A stretch of DNA of 64,000 bases from Apostichopus japonicus (Eukaryota > Echinodermata > Holothuroidea > Aspidochirotida > Stichopodidae): NCBI RefSeq assembly GCF_037975245.1, contig NC_092568.1, positions 18,309,001-18,373,000 of the forward strand. Direction: 5' to 3'. The translations under genes and the position numbers were made by a program. The notes beneath the pieces were generated by a model, which saw nothing but the letters and a program-made list of their open reading frames with translations, had not been told where the DNA came from and ran no database searches. Below are positions 15,201-25,460 of the stretch, one piece after another. Positions within the stretch are counted from its first letter, which is position 1. Each line of letters opens with the position of its first letter.

Positions 15201-17776
15201 TGATGGAATAATGAATTAATGAAAAAACTGGAAAATCTGAGAGCTTGTCATTTTTCTATAGCTATTTCTAATACTGTGCATTTGTTAGGGGAAGACATAC
15301 ACATCAATGAGATTTGCATCTTACTTGTATTAAGCAGATGGAATTCAGTAAGTTTGCCTCAGTAAAATACTGTACACTATGGTACAGCAACAAAAATTTC
15401 TGCTGCTACTATTAATGAAGCTTTGCTAGGCAAATTCTTTTATAATGTTTAGAATTTTTGAGTAAAAAAGTTGTTAATTGTCTGAACAAGTTGGTGTAAC
15501 AGGATTACAGTTGGAATGATATTCTTCCTTAAATCTGTATGTACAGTTGACAAATCTAACGTCTACAAGGCTACGTTCTTAAGGAATCCAGTCTAGACTT
15601 ACTTGGTTTCTTCAACACTCAGAGATTCATGGAACTTTCCTTCCACAGCAGGAGCTGCTCTGCCTGTCAAAGCAAGTGGAAACATAATATTATATGTAAA
15701 TTTGGTGAGACTCAGTACAGTGAGAAGCCAGAACTTGAGAGTACTCTCTTTCTACTGTACTTACAGAAAATACCATTAGCCTAGGAAACTCCAGAAAGAA
15801 AAATGGTAACACTAGATTACATGCTATTGGACATGGCAGAATGATTTGTGAAAGTGGAAGATTACTGCCGTACAAACTACTCTATTTAACTATATTCTTC
15901 TTTGGGAAAATTCCAATAGTAAGCCAAATGCCTCATTTTTATCACAAGAAGTTCCTTGGTTTATTCATGACACCAAAAGCTGTGCAGGTTGTTTAAAGCT
16001 TCCACCCACTAAACAGCAAATTGTAGTTTGCATCCTCCAAAGCTTCCACTTTAAAGGGTGTGAAGACTCGCGCAAAAAGAAACGACTACCGCCGGTAATC
16101 TGACCTAGTTTCGAATGAGGTGTAACAGAAGTGTTAGACACCAACCATAGATCCCAGAAAATACGCACACACAACTTGCTACCATCGGTAATTAGACACT
16201 AGTCTACAGTCAGTACATACATCTGCGGTCAATACCCACAACACAGTGTACAAACAATACAGCTATGGACATCTGAGGTCCAGCTACAGATAACAAGGTA
16301 TCACGTTTCATTACTGTACTGTCTGCATTTTATAGCGACACTAACAAAACGTCACTTGCAAGCAACGGAAAGTTAACTTTTTCAGATGGCCGCAAGTGGT
16401 TTGGTGCGAGTCTCCAATGCCTTTAACGGAGTTACTGTATGTATAACAAAAGTTCGCCCTTACCAGTGTTAGCTTCTTATCAGTTGCCACAATCATCATA
16501 CTATTCATCCCCCTAACATACTACCACTTCACTTCTGACATGTAACCAATTGAAAACCCTAACTTCACATTGAACATTCTTTGTGTATGTGGCTATAGGC
16601 TATATGTGAATGGGTTTCAGTTGTTTTCCGCATACGTTACTTTCCGCTGATTACTTTCCGCTGAAAAAATTCTTCTGCGGAAAACACCTTTTTTTCACCT
16701 TCCTGTATACTATATTTTTCGCATATTTTAGGATACCAAATTCAGGCAGGATGATTAAAATAACATGAGAAAGTATCAAAGAACGTGGATAAAGGATGGT
16801 TAGACTGAGTTCATGTCAGAAAAGTTAAGCTGCTTATAATACAGAGGAGGCTTGGGGGTGTGTAATTAGGGATTATTAAAGAAGTATGTGGTGGTCGGCC
16901 GATAAAAGGGCAAAGGGACACCCGCGTTATGAAGGATTGACTATCTAATAAAGAATTAAAACTGCGGTCCGCGTAATGATAGTTTAAAAAAAAAAGTTGT
17001 AAAAGGCGGTATCTTTGATTTTCGCTGGAAATGGCTGTATAAGGGCTGTTTTAATAGTCGAACACGCATTTTGCACCACCTTTCTTACGAGTTACATCTA
17101 AAATCATGGCCGATTTATCCTGTTACAGTTACCAATCTTCTCCACCTTCCTAAATCATTCCATGTGCCTAATCAATTCAGCAAGTTATTCTGTCCCTTCA
17201 AAAAAAAAACGTTACTTTCCGCTGAAAAAAACGTTGTTTTCCGCTGACAAATTTGTTTGCGGAAAACACCGTTTTGTTTCAGCGGAATGTAACGTGTGCG
17301 GAAAACAACGGTACCCATGTGAATGCACACATTTTGTAATTGTAGATTTGCTTGCCTGGATATTAAGCAACAAGTCACATCAGTCAAAAAGCATACTGAG
17401 CAAGCCTCCAAAAAATGTTTTTAGAATGACCGTTATAGAATTGTGGGCCAAAGTTAGTCTCAGTTAGGTTAGACCTAAGTTAAGCCATAGGCAAAGTATG
17501 CTAGCTAAGAATTTACATATTTATCATACCTTGAGATTCATTTTGCACGGTAATGTCTGATTTAATCTCAGTGACAGGTGATTTGCTAAGCAAAATGGGT
17601 GAGTCAGTCTCCCTTCTTCTCTTTTTTTCACCGTCGCGCTCTTTGGATCTTGAACGACGACGCTTGTGTTTGTGATGTTTTCTGTCCTTCGAGTCCTTCG
17701 AGTCCTTGTCGCGGTCCCTGTGTTTGTGCTTTTTCTCATCTCGGTCTTTATCTTTATGCTTTTTGGACGATCCCAT
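254..17776 (-). CDS. SART1: SART1, U4/U6.U5 tri-snRNP-associated protein 1 (partial, 14 coding exons; 3' end outside window)
   Basis: Spliceosomal protein of the U4/U6.U5 tri-snRNP, acting in the nucleus to recruit the tri-snRNP to the prespliceosome (family knowledge). Exons in transcript order: 17776-17530, 15663-15603, 15105-14914, 14122-14014, 13100-13020, 12331-12235, 10169-10030, 9189-9043, 7381-7209, 6151-6000, 4659-4514, 2970-2835, 2464-2301, 435-254. Every junction has AG/GT ends and the phases join, giving about 675 residues against roughly 800 in the human protein. The N-terminus MGSSKKHKDKDRD is lysine/arginine/aspartate-rich and RS-like. Conserved blocks include EETNKIRIKLGL, KTLAEDD, LLQEMDEEFG, VILTLKD, LLSKYDEE, LASEFYT, STSEFCRALGDIPTYG and EEEPDIRPG. 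The MGSSKKH start is chosen because it matches the family; in-frame ATGs upstream (for example at 17824) would add an atypical hydrophobic leader. The last exon ends in phase 2, so the gene continues left. The donor at 2301 (CGT/gttaac) is the least certain junction. Confidence 0.96.
603..655. repeat. G-rich low-complexity tract
   Basis: Runs of G broken by single A or T, in SART1 intron 13 (436-2300). The plus strand is the G-rich strand. Four or more G-runs lie close together, which is compatible with G-quadruplex formation. No coding signal is seen. Confidence 0.6.
966..1392. repeat. Minisatellite, ~40-bp unit with embedded (TA)n
   Basis: About ten tandem copies of a roughly 38-60 bp unit built from ACACATGGCTACACGTATGT and a TTAAGATGTATATATATG segment. 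Copies vary in the length of the TA run and between CACGTATG and CACATATG. It lies in SART1 intron 13. Short open frames through it are repeat artefacts. Confidence 0.9.
2926..3392 (-). repeat. Four-copy 116-bp tandem repeat that includes a SART1 exon 12 splice acceptor
   Basis: Four near-identical units of about 116 bp. The first overlaps the true 5' end of SART1 exon 12 (exon start at 2970). The others repeat the same acceptor plus the first ~45 exon nucleotides, with equivalent exon-start positions at 3086, 3202 and 3318 (exact 116-bp period). Because 116 is not a multiple of three, splicing to a decoy acceptor would shift frame unless corrected. It lies at the 3' side of intron 11 (2971-4513). 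Confidence 0.9.
4240..4530 (-). repeat. Three-copy ~95-bp tandem repeat that includes the SART1 exon 11 splice donor
   Basis: Three copies of a unit containing ATGACACTCCCAGTGCAACA, a TCAATGTGATATCTTCGTCA segment, and a variable poly-C run. On the minus strand each unit carries the last 12 exon nucleotides and donor, GTGGAAGARCAG/gtgag. The true exon 11 end is 4514; equivalent decoy donors are at 4420 and 4323. Poly-C runs separate the units. Confidence 0.9.
5511..5972. repeat. Two-copy ~231-bp tandem duplication in SART1 intron 10
   Basis: Two diverged copies, about 5511-5741 and 5742-5972. Each has AGGACCACCATGG, a CCCAGGGCCA block, CTGATCTGGCAATACAAGG, a GTATCTGACACTT block and ATGAAACTTCCACCTT. 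The second copy ends next to exon 10 (6000-6151). Neither shows coding conservation. Confidence 0.85.
6393..6418. repeat. (GAAA)n microsatellite
   Basis: Short run of GAAA tetranucleotides in SART1 intron 9 (6152-7208). Confidence 0.8.
7690..8110. repeat. Degenerate ~20-bp minisatellite, core GGCAGTCAAATGGAACC
   Basis: About twenty copies of a short unit with core GGCAGTCAAATGGAACC, separated by CATA, GATA or TA spacers, in SART1 intron 8 (7382-9042). Some units have lost the GGCAG half. No gene is seen in it. Confidence 0.88.
10378..10490 (+). mobile_element. tRNA-derived SINE head
   Basis: The sequence has a tRNA-like A box region (GTGGCGGCCAACTAACTAAGG) and B box (GGGTTCGATTT) with spacing near that of a tRNA, followed by TTGGGCAAGATGCTTATCTC, a tail of the type seen after tRNA-like heads in animal SINEs. 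A similar layout recurs near 47331. It lies in SART1 intron 6 and runs directly into the 28-bp satellite. Confidence 0.65.
10491..11768. repeat. 28-bp satellite array, core CTAAGAGCCTGTATGGATCA
   Basis: About 45 tandem copies of a 28-bp unit made of CTAAGAGCCTGTATGGATCA followed by CAGACTCG, in SART1 intron 6 (10170-12234). Most copies are nearly identical; common variants are CCCGC, CTCTC and CTCAC in the variable part, and some units are shortened by loss of ACA. The high homogeneity suggests recent expansion. Confidence 0.95.
16051..16426 (-). mobile_element. TTAA-flanked MITE, copy A
   Basis: About 370 bp bounded by TTAA at both ends. The imperfect terminal inverted repeats are TTAAAGGCATTGAAGACTCG at one end and TTAAAGGGTGTGAAGACTCG at the other. 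It shares its whole length with copies at 18407, 22320, 50623 and 58751. It lies in SART1 intron 1, in inverted orientation to the copy in COX16 intron 1. TTAA ends would fit a piggyBac-type target site, but no transposase is present to prove this. Confidence 0.88.
16612..17316. mobile_element. Non-autonomous hAT-like element with 8-bp target duplication
   Basis: About 705 bp flanked by perfect direct repeats ATGTGAAT (16604-16611 and 17317-17324). Terminal inverted repeats are about 38 bp: left GGGTTTCAGTTGTTTTCCGC, right end (reverse complement) GGGTACCGTTGTTTTCCGC. Subterminal TTTCCGCTGA motifs recur in both orientations near each end. An 8-bp duplication is typical of the hAT superfamily; no transposase remains. 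It sits in SART1 intron 1, about 210 bp from the exon 1 donor. Confidence 0.85.
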
Positions 17777-18098
17777 ACTTATTAATATTAGTTTGAATAC
17801 GATCAAAATATTCGAACTGGACAACAGATAAAAATTAGATACACTATTGACAACAGTAGGTACAGTAGGCTAGGTCCTTGTCCGTAACGTTATGAAGAAC
17901 TGTGCATGAAAAGTTCATACCATGCGTTGTATTCGTTATAAGCCAGTTGCGCGAACTTAATGCAGTATACAGTAGGTCGACAGTACACTGTACCAGTTCC
18001 AAAACTAACACTGTCACCGACCAACGATTACACGACGTGCTCTGTGGACATTCAAGAGTGCTGCCCTCACTTCAGTTATGATTGCGCAATGAAACAAG
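17777..18098. promoter_or_regulatory. Shared SART1/COX16 intergenic promoter region
   Basis: Only 322 bp separate the SART1 start codon (17776, minus) from the COX16 start codon (18099, plus), so both 5' UTRs and core promoters must lie here or overlap the first exons. No convincing TATA box is seen in either direction. A bidirectional promoter is inferred from the head-to-head layout of two housekeeping-type genes. Confidence 0.7.
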
Positions 18099-21000
18099 AT
18101 GGACCCCTCCATCAGAAAGATATGGAACTCCGCGAAACGAAGCTCATTCCTGAAATATGGCTTTCCAATGCTTGTAAGATATCTAAAACTAAAATTTTAA
18201 ATGCTTTAGTAATTTTGATCAAAAAAAAATGTTAATATTTAACCGTTTATGGAATGATTTGTCAAGCCACAGTAAAAAATATACGAGCCTAGGTTAGGCC
18301 TAGGCTATTTACATACTGTACAGTTACACTTACTTACACTAGTAAGTTACAGTATTACTACTACTATATTAACCTAGTGTAAAGCCCCAACCAGGGTCTA
18401 CAGTATTTAAAGGCATTGAAGACTCGCCCCAAACGGCGTGCGGCCATCTGAAAAAGTTAACTTTCTGTTGCTTGCAAGTGACGTTTTGTTCGTGTCGCTA
18501 AAAAATGCAGACAGTACCGTAATGAAACGTGATACCTTGTTATCTTTAGCTGGACCTGAGATGTCCATCGCTGTATAGTTTGTACACTGTGCTGTGGGTA
18601 TTAACCGCAGCTGTATGTACTGACTGTAGACTAGTGTCTAATTAACGATGGTAGCAAGCTGTGTGTGTGTGTTTTTTTTTGGGCTCGATGGTGGTGTCTA
18701 ACACTTCTCTTACACCTCATTCGAAACTAGGTCAGATTACCAGCATTAGATTGCTTTTTGCGCAAGTCTTCACACCCTTTAAGCCACATGTATTGTTAAA
18801 TTCGGCAGCTCTGTGTATTACATAAGCCTAAAGTAGACCAAGCTGAATATTATTTATAATTGTGTTACTTAATTTCATGAATGTATTTTCACATTGATTG
18901 GACTTTGTCTTTGTGCAAATTGACACATCCGTTGATCATGACATTTCATATATGTAGAACATATAAAAAGCTAACAAATGAACATTGCCAGGTGTAAAAG
19001 GTACTCTATAACTTCAATCTTTCATGTGAGATTTCCTTCATATTTTGAGTTGTTCATAGAGAAGGTACAAAGATTTACTATGATCATTAAAAGTTCAAGA
19101 AAACTAATATCAAATTGAAATGTTAAATGTGCCTTGTCTAGAATTTGTGTGCACAATTTCCTGTAAGGTTCAATCAAATAACATTCTAAGCTAAATTTAT
19201 ACTTATGACCAGTTTTTAAAGTGAAGATTGAAACAAGAAGGAAAGGAACCTAATACATTTTCTCTAACTGGTTATTAATGTTCCGATAAAAATATTTAAA
19301 AGACAGTTGTAGCAATTTTGTTGAATGACAGACACCTCTAGATAACCTGCCAGAACTCTGTTTGTTTACTTCTGATCTAGATTTTAATAGTCGGCGGATC
19401 ATTTGGACTTAAAGAGTTCAGAACTCTTCGATATGATATAATCGACAAAAGGAGAAAAGTGAGTAACATTTTTGTAACAGTTTTGTGGTTTTATTTCACA
19501 TATTGCATCAGCCTTGGGTAAAATATATCTAAGTAGCGTTGTTTCCATAGAGTTTAATGATACTCTAGTGCACTATGCAAAAGTGTTAGCTCATGAAATT
19601 ATTACATGATCTTAAAACAAATTACATCTAAGTACTATACAGCAAAATAATGCTGATTTTGAATTGCTTGTCTTAGATGGAATGTTCCACCAATGTTACA
19701 AAAAATATGAAAGCTGCAGCTGTTTCACTGACTTTATGACTGGTTATGATGAGATTGTAGTACTATCAAAATCAATGCAGAAAGCTGCTGTAAGCAAAAT
19801 GTTGAAGGCTAGCTTTCTTGGTTTAAATCTTTGATTTTAGGATACTGTGGTTGTCCTCTGCTCCAAAGTTACATTTTTGATGAATCCTTTATCCTTCAAA
19901 GCCATTCATATCCTCAACTATGTCAGAATAAACCATAGCTTGATTTTTGTAAATAATTTTTCTTACTTCTTTAGTTTGCTGTTGGTTTTAGTCTCAGATG
20001 CAAACTTCCCTTGAATATATAATAAAATGCTAGACTGAAATGGCAACAAGATATAACTCACTTGCTGTTGGAGCATTTTTTACTTGCAAATTTCTGTGCA
20101 TACCGTATCATGTAGATGAGTTGGATGTGTTCATCACCTGTGGATTGGTATTGTATTAAAATAGTTCTGTGTACACTTTGTGTAACCATCTCTGTTTTAA
20201 TTCCCCCCATTTAACAATCCTTTTACTTTGTTTTTTTGTTTTTTGTTTGATGACCACTTCTCATTGATATTAACTACTGAAAGGTTGACCCAGAAACTGA
20301 AGCGGAACATAATCCAAGACGAAAAACAGAGAAAGTTTCCATAGAATCTGAGTATCAGGTAATTAAAGTGAAGATACTCTTTAAACACTTTATGAATGCA
20401 TTTAACAGTATGATTAAGTTGTGATTGAGAAAATGAATGAAGAAAAAAACATTCTGAATGAAAAAACAAGTTACATGTAAATTTATAGCAAATATCATAT
20501 TGTTAATGTGAACCTTATACGATAGGATTCTGATCACCTATGTTGATCTTCAGATTCGAGTAAAAAACCCCTACGGACTACATGCTTGTCAAAATTAGGT
20601 TTGCAGTTTTGTTTTTGGAAGTTGATAATAGTTGGTCAAAACTTTCGTCAATAGATTTTAACCTGATGAAACTCCTTATTGATTCAACTCATGTATTCTG
20701 ATATGACCTTGTAATCTTATTCTTAGAAATCACCTGGTTTCAGGGAATCATTTAGTGTTGAAATTTTGTGTCAAATTTTGAAGGCTTTTGAATTTAGTCA
20801 CCTATAAAAAAAATTATAAAAAAAATCTGTATCGAAAAGTGCTATACGTCTTTGGATTTGTATATCATTTGGATGATTTCGCATCTCATTTTGGAATGCA
20901 ATACTGGATAAATTATGCCCTGGGTTAACTAGCCCAAATTTGTTCAATTGTCAACAGAAACTCCAAGGGCAGAATTTAGACGACTGGCGTAATATCCGTG

Positions 21001-21107
21001 GGCCAAGACCGTGGGAGAATTCCAAGGAATTCCAGGAAATACTTCGTCAACACAAAGAGGAAGATCAACGCAGAGCAGAAAAGGTGTGGAAGAAACCCGC
21101 CTCGTGA
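18099..21107 (+). CDS. COX16: COX16, cytochrome c oxidase assembly factor
   Basis: Inner mitochondrial membrane protein needed for assembly of cytochrome c oxidase, notably COX2 maturation (family knowledge). Four exons: 18099-18173, 19381-19458, 20284-20358, 20958-21107, all joined in phase 0 with GT-AG introns, giving 125 residues (human about 106). Hallmarks are a single membrane segment around residues 18-36 (LKYGFPML then ILIVGGSFGL across the first junction), RYDIIDKRRK, the SIESEY motif and the signature DDWRNIRGPRPWE. The C-terminus is somewhat longer and charged. The start ATG has A at -3 and G at +4, a strong context. An out-of-frame ATG lies 10 nt upstream (18089). A TTAA MITE lies in intron 1. 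Confidence 0.95.
18407..18782 (+). mobile_element. TTAA-flanked MITE, copy B
   Basis: Full-length copy of the same family as 16051-16426, in COX16 intron 1 (18174-19380), with TTAA at 18407-18410 and 18779-18782. It is inverted relative to copy A. Confidence 0.88.
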
Positions 21108-22319
21108 CTGCGTAACATCGAACATTCATCGACGAGGTCGAGGTGAGACCTGCCTCGTCAGCCTGGGTCGGCGACCAGAGCAGAGATGTGAAAGTAAACT
21201 GCCATCATGTTGTGTGGTGGTGTTCATCTTTCTGATGATGTATTTCAGTGATTGATAGAGGATACCGTTTTAGGATCGATAAATATGACGGATCAAGTTC
21301 TTTTTTACCTTTTCCGGAATACTGGCGATGGAGAAAGGAAGGGAGATGTCAGAGTTGTAAAGAGTCAATTCATGTTAAGGTCTATAGTCGAATTATAACC
21401 AGTGATTACCTGGACTTGAATCGAGTCAGATGTCGATGAATGCTTCAATATATTGTCTGTGTGGAGCAGAGCTTCATCGACTCATTTGGACAGTTCACTT
21501 AAGAAACTGAATGACGAGAGTCTTGATTCATTACAACACTCAGGGCAAATTATTCAAGGATTTTTTGCTGGTCGTCCGTAGGACGACCAGGTCTTCCTCT
21601 TTGGTTGCCTGAACAGCAAATTTGGTTGTCTGCAAAAAAAAAAAAAAAGGAGCAAAACAACCAAAAATTATTATTTATGTGCAATCCATGAGAGATGTGT
21701 TTGTTTGGTGTAAATAAAACACCAGCTTTGGGGCCAGTAATACTCCCCTTCAGGTGGATGGTAGGCCTTCCACGATTTTCTGTTTTATTTGAGTATTTCC
21801 AAAGTGATTGAGGGTGACGCCAATTTATCAATTTGTGGTTTGTGCTTAGTTGCAACGCAATCTTAATTTGATGTAAGCTATAAGTTGTACAACCTCCAAG
21901 CTGAGTTTGGTCGGCCAAAGAGAAATTTGGTCCACTCAGATGTCTATTAAAGATTTGCCCTGACACTGGTGCGTGCATCTACTTTATCTAGACTTTTAAT
22001 GGTGTAAAAGTGGCAGTTTCATAGAAACTGGTGAATTTAAGTTTGCTATTTGGGAGAATATTGAGAAAACCTACTATATTTCATATTTTTCGTAGGTACC
22101 ACATGGCTGAATCAACCCTGTTTAGTGCACATGTCATTATTAGCCAGTCAGTCCCTTTGAAAACAAAATAAATTTATTGGAAATGTGGAAGTAAAACACT
22201 TACTCCCTCATGATCCAGATAACATTTTTGTCAAATGACTTTCAAGAAAAGAGTAAATGAATGTTGGATTGATATCCATTGGTGACTGATTGCTGACATA
22301 TAGTTATAGGCACTTTGCC
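21108..22319 (+). other. COX16 3' flank with possible polyadenylation signal
   Basis: No gene is recognised here. The first AATAAA downstream of the COX16 stop is at 21713-21718, about 600 bp away, and could end the transcript. The short minus-strand open frame at 21550-21978 has no recognisable domain and is probably chance. Confidence 0.4.
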
Positions 22320-22685
22320 TTAAAGGCATTGAAGACTCGCCCCAAACAGTGTGCTGCCATCTTTAAAAAGTTAACTTTCCGTTGCCTGCAAGGGAAGTTT
22401 TCCTTTGTCGCTACAAATGCAGATAGTAATGAAACGTGATACCTTGTTATCTTTAGCTGGACCTGAGATGTCCATCCCTGTATCGTTTGTACACTGTGCT
22501 GTGGGTATTGATCGCAACTGTATGTACTGACTGTACACTAGTGTCTCATTACAGACGGTAGCAAGCTGTGTGTGTATTTTCTGGGATCGATGGTGGTGTC
22601 TAACACTTCTGTTACACCTCATTCGAAACTAGGTCAGATTACCGGCATTAGACATTGTTTTTGCGCGAGTATTCACACCCTTTAA
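22320..22685 (+). mobile_element. TTAA-flanked MITE, copy C
   Basis: Same family as 16051-16426, about 366 bp, between TTAA at 22320-22323 and 22682-22685. It is slightly shorter through small internal deletions. It lies downstream of COX16. Confidence 0.87.
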
Positions 22686-23134
22686 AGACAATTAATAGGG
22701 CATAAATAGCACAAGGGATATGAAGTAATCAATTTAGGCCACAATTTAGGCCACAACTTTTTACCGTACTTCAAAACAGAAATATGCATTACCTAGGGTG
22801 CTGTCATCACTTTTTTTTTTAGGTTTGATTTGATATTTACAATAAACTAATAAATCTTCATGAGGTCTTCGTAATATTTATCGTATATTCGTGATTGAAC
22901 CAAGAGAAAAGTGGTCAGCAAGAGCAGGGGGTTGTGGGGGAGGTTGGTGGGGGGGGAGGTAGCAACGATTTAAATTCCAGGGTATAAATGTTTGATCCTT
23001 GATGAAGATGAAGCAGAAAAAATAGAAACAGAAAAGATTGTTTTTTAAATTGTGAGAATGACTCAAATATAAAGAGTCGTGAGCCCAGTTACATCTTTTG
23101 ATTGATCGATTGACTGGTTTATTGATTTATTTAT

Positions 23135-23431
23135 GTGCATCCATTCCTCCTGTTTCCCTTTTCTGGTGCAAGGTATGACCATATTAATCGAGACAATCAG
23201 TTTTCTTTGTATGCTGCGGCTAGCCAACTGTTGGATGCACCTAACGGGAATACATTCGTAAACGATGATGGGACGGAATACTTTTTTTGCTCCCTTCCCT
23301 TTACCCTTTATAAAGTCGATATCAACCTCATCGAGTCATCTCCCCCATCTGAAAAAGTGCCAAACAACACCGCGGGAATAATTTTCTTTAAGTTTAGATG
23401 TGGTACTTCAAAAAGCTCCACATATGTGTGA
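23135..23431 (+). other. Unassigned open frame, possible exon
   Basis: A 98-codon open frame preceded by a pyrimidine-rich stretch and TGCAAG that could be an acceptor. The peptide part RYDHINRDNQFSLYAAASQL is of ordinary composition, but I recognise no domain and find no partner exons. It may be an orphan exon or chance. Confidence 0.15.
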
Positions 23432-23848
23432 CCTTGGACTTTAAAGAGCAACATGAATGTGGCAATTGAGCAACTTTAGTCCGCCGCGATAGGCCTTCAA
23501 AGAGCAACGTTGGGAATTTGTTTACCAGTGATTAAAGAGGCTTGATTACACGTGACGAAAAACGTTGGCTCTCGACAGTTGGTTAATTTTTGATAAGCGT
23601 ACTACTTTGACTTCGCGTCTTCGTTGTCCAGATGAACATATAGTCACGGCACCTCACGAGATTCACAGGCCTGAAGAGAGGTTGCCAGGAGGTACAGCCA
23701 TGGGCAAGGGGTCAATTTAGGGCTTTGGGATTGATGCAGAGGTGGGTTGGCCGGGACCGTCCGGGGAGGTATATGTGGGATTAAGAACAGAGTATCTCAT
23801 TTTTGATTCCTTGCCGAAGGCCGAAAGGAATCTATGCGATGGTGATGG

Positions 23849-23880
23849 CGTGTGTGTGTGTGTGTGTATGTGTGTATGTG
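23849..23880. repeat. (TG)n microsatellite
   Basis: Short imperfect TG run at the edge of the following repeat array. Confidence 0.8.
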
Positions 23881-23884
23881 ACGC

Positions 23885-25460
23885 TTTGCTTGTAAACACG
23901 GTATCTCAAGAAGTTAAAGTTGGATGAACTTCAAACTTGGTATGTGGGTAGCCCTTGGTAAGTAGATGATCCCTATTGTTTTTCATGGAGGTCAAAGGTC
24001 ATTTGAGGTCAACAGAGGTCAAAGTCTGAAAACCTTGTAAGCACAATATCCCAGGGAGAAAAAGTTTTTGGAAGTTCAAACTTAGTATGTGGGTAGCCCT
24101 TAGTGAGTAGATGGTCTCTATCTTTTTTCATGGAGGTCAAGGGTCATTTGAGAGGTCACCAGAGGTCATAGGCGGAAAAAATTGTAAACACGGTATCTCA
24201 AGAAGTACAAGATGCTTCAACTTGAAAATTAGATTGTGGATTGACCTAGGATAGCAGATGATCCCAACTCTTTTTCATGGAGGTCAAAGGTCATTTGGGG
24301 TCACCAGAGGTCAAAAGTTAAAAAACTTGTAAACACGATATCTCAAGACGTAAATGATGCATGAACTTTAAACTTAGTGTGTTGATAGCCCTTGGTGAGC
24401 AGGTAATCCCTATGGTTTTCCATGGGAGCCAAAGGTCATTTGAGGTCACCAGAGGTCAAAATCTGAAAACCATGTAAACACGATATCTCAAATAGTAAAG
24501 TTGACTTGAGCTTTAAACATAGTATGTTGGTAACTCTTAGTGATTAGATGATCCCTGTTATTTTTCATGGAGGTCAAAGGTCATTTGGGGTCACCATAGG
24601 TCAAAGGCTGAAAACAAACTCCCATTGACAGGGTCCGACATGTTTTTTTTTATAAATATGCTCATTTTAGGAGATACAAGGCAAAGAAACAAATGTTTGT
24701 CAATATTTTAATATATGATAGAGCTCTGTGTGCTCTATAGACGAAACTAACTCCCACTTCGATCGGACACCTGGTTCTTAAGTTATGAGGTGCCAACGGT
24801 TGGATTTGATACCTTTTTAGCAATAACATTGTGTATGTACATTGGAGTGCATAACAATTTAAGGATGGAGTGCACTTCATCAAGGGGAACATTTTTCATA
24901 AAATCGCCATCCAAGGTTATTCAAGGTTGCTTATGGGCAAAAAAATGTCCACTTACGTTAATTTTTGCAACAACTTCCAGTGACGAAGTCTGACATGGCT
25001 GATATATTGGGACATATTGTGAATGAAGTAGGTGCACATTTTACTAAATAACCGTTATGTAATCCAAGGTCACCAAAGGTCAATTATGGCTCTTGGGGCA
25101 ATAACTTGTGAAACTCCAACTGATGGGGTCCGACATGGTTTTTCATGTTTTCCATGAAGGTCAAAGGTCACCACAGGTCAAAGTCTGAAAACCGTGTAAA
25201 CACGATATCTCAAGAAGTAAAAGTTGCTTAAACTTGGTATATTGGTAGCCTTTGGTGTACTGATGATCCCTAGTGTTTTTCATGGAGGCTAATGGTTATT
25301 TGAGGTCACCAGAGGTCAAAGGCTGTAAACCTTGTGAATACAATATCTCACGAAGAAAAGTTTCATGAACTTTAAACTTGGTATGTTGGTAGCCTTTGAT
25401 GAGAAGATAATCCCTATTGTTTTTCATGGAGGTCAAAGGTCATTCAAGGTCAATTGTTGG
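23885..25460 (+). repeat. Diverged ~150-bp tandem repeat rich in AGGTCA half-sites
   Basis: About eight copies of a 140-160 bp unit. Each carries GTAAACACGATATCTCAAGA, an ACTTTAAACTTGGTATG-type block, GTAGCCCTTGGTGAGTAGAT, TTTTTCATGGAGGTCAAAGG and GAGGTCACCAGAGGTCAAAG. Copies are clear at 23885-24620 and 25060-25460, with more diverged sequence between. The repeated AGGTCAAAGGTCA is a perfect DR1 nuclear-receptor-type element. The same family occurs inverted near 58060-58640. Confidence 0.85.

Noticed and set aside
17777-17824. Longer SART1 N-terminus starting at 17824
   Set aside because: The extra 16 residues are hydrophobic and unlike the family; MGSSKKH matches the known start.
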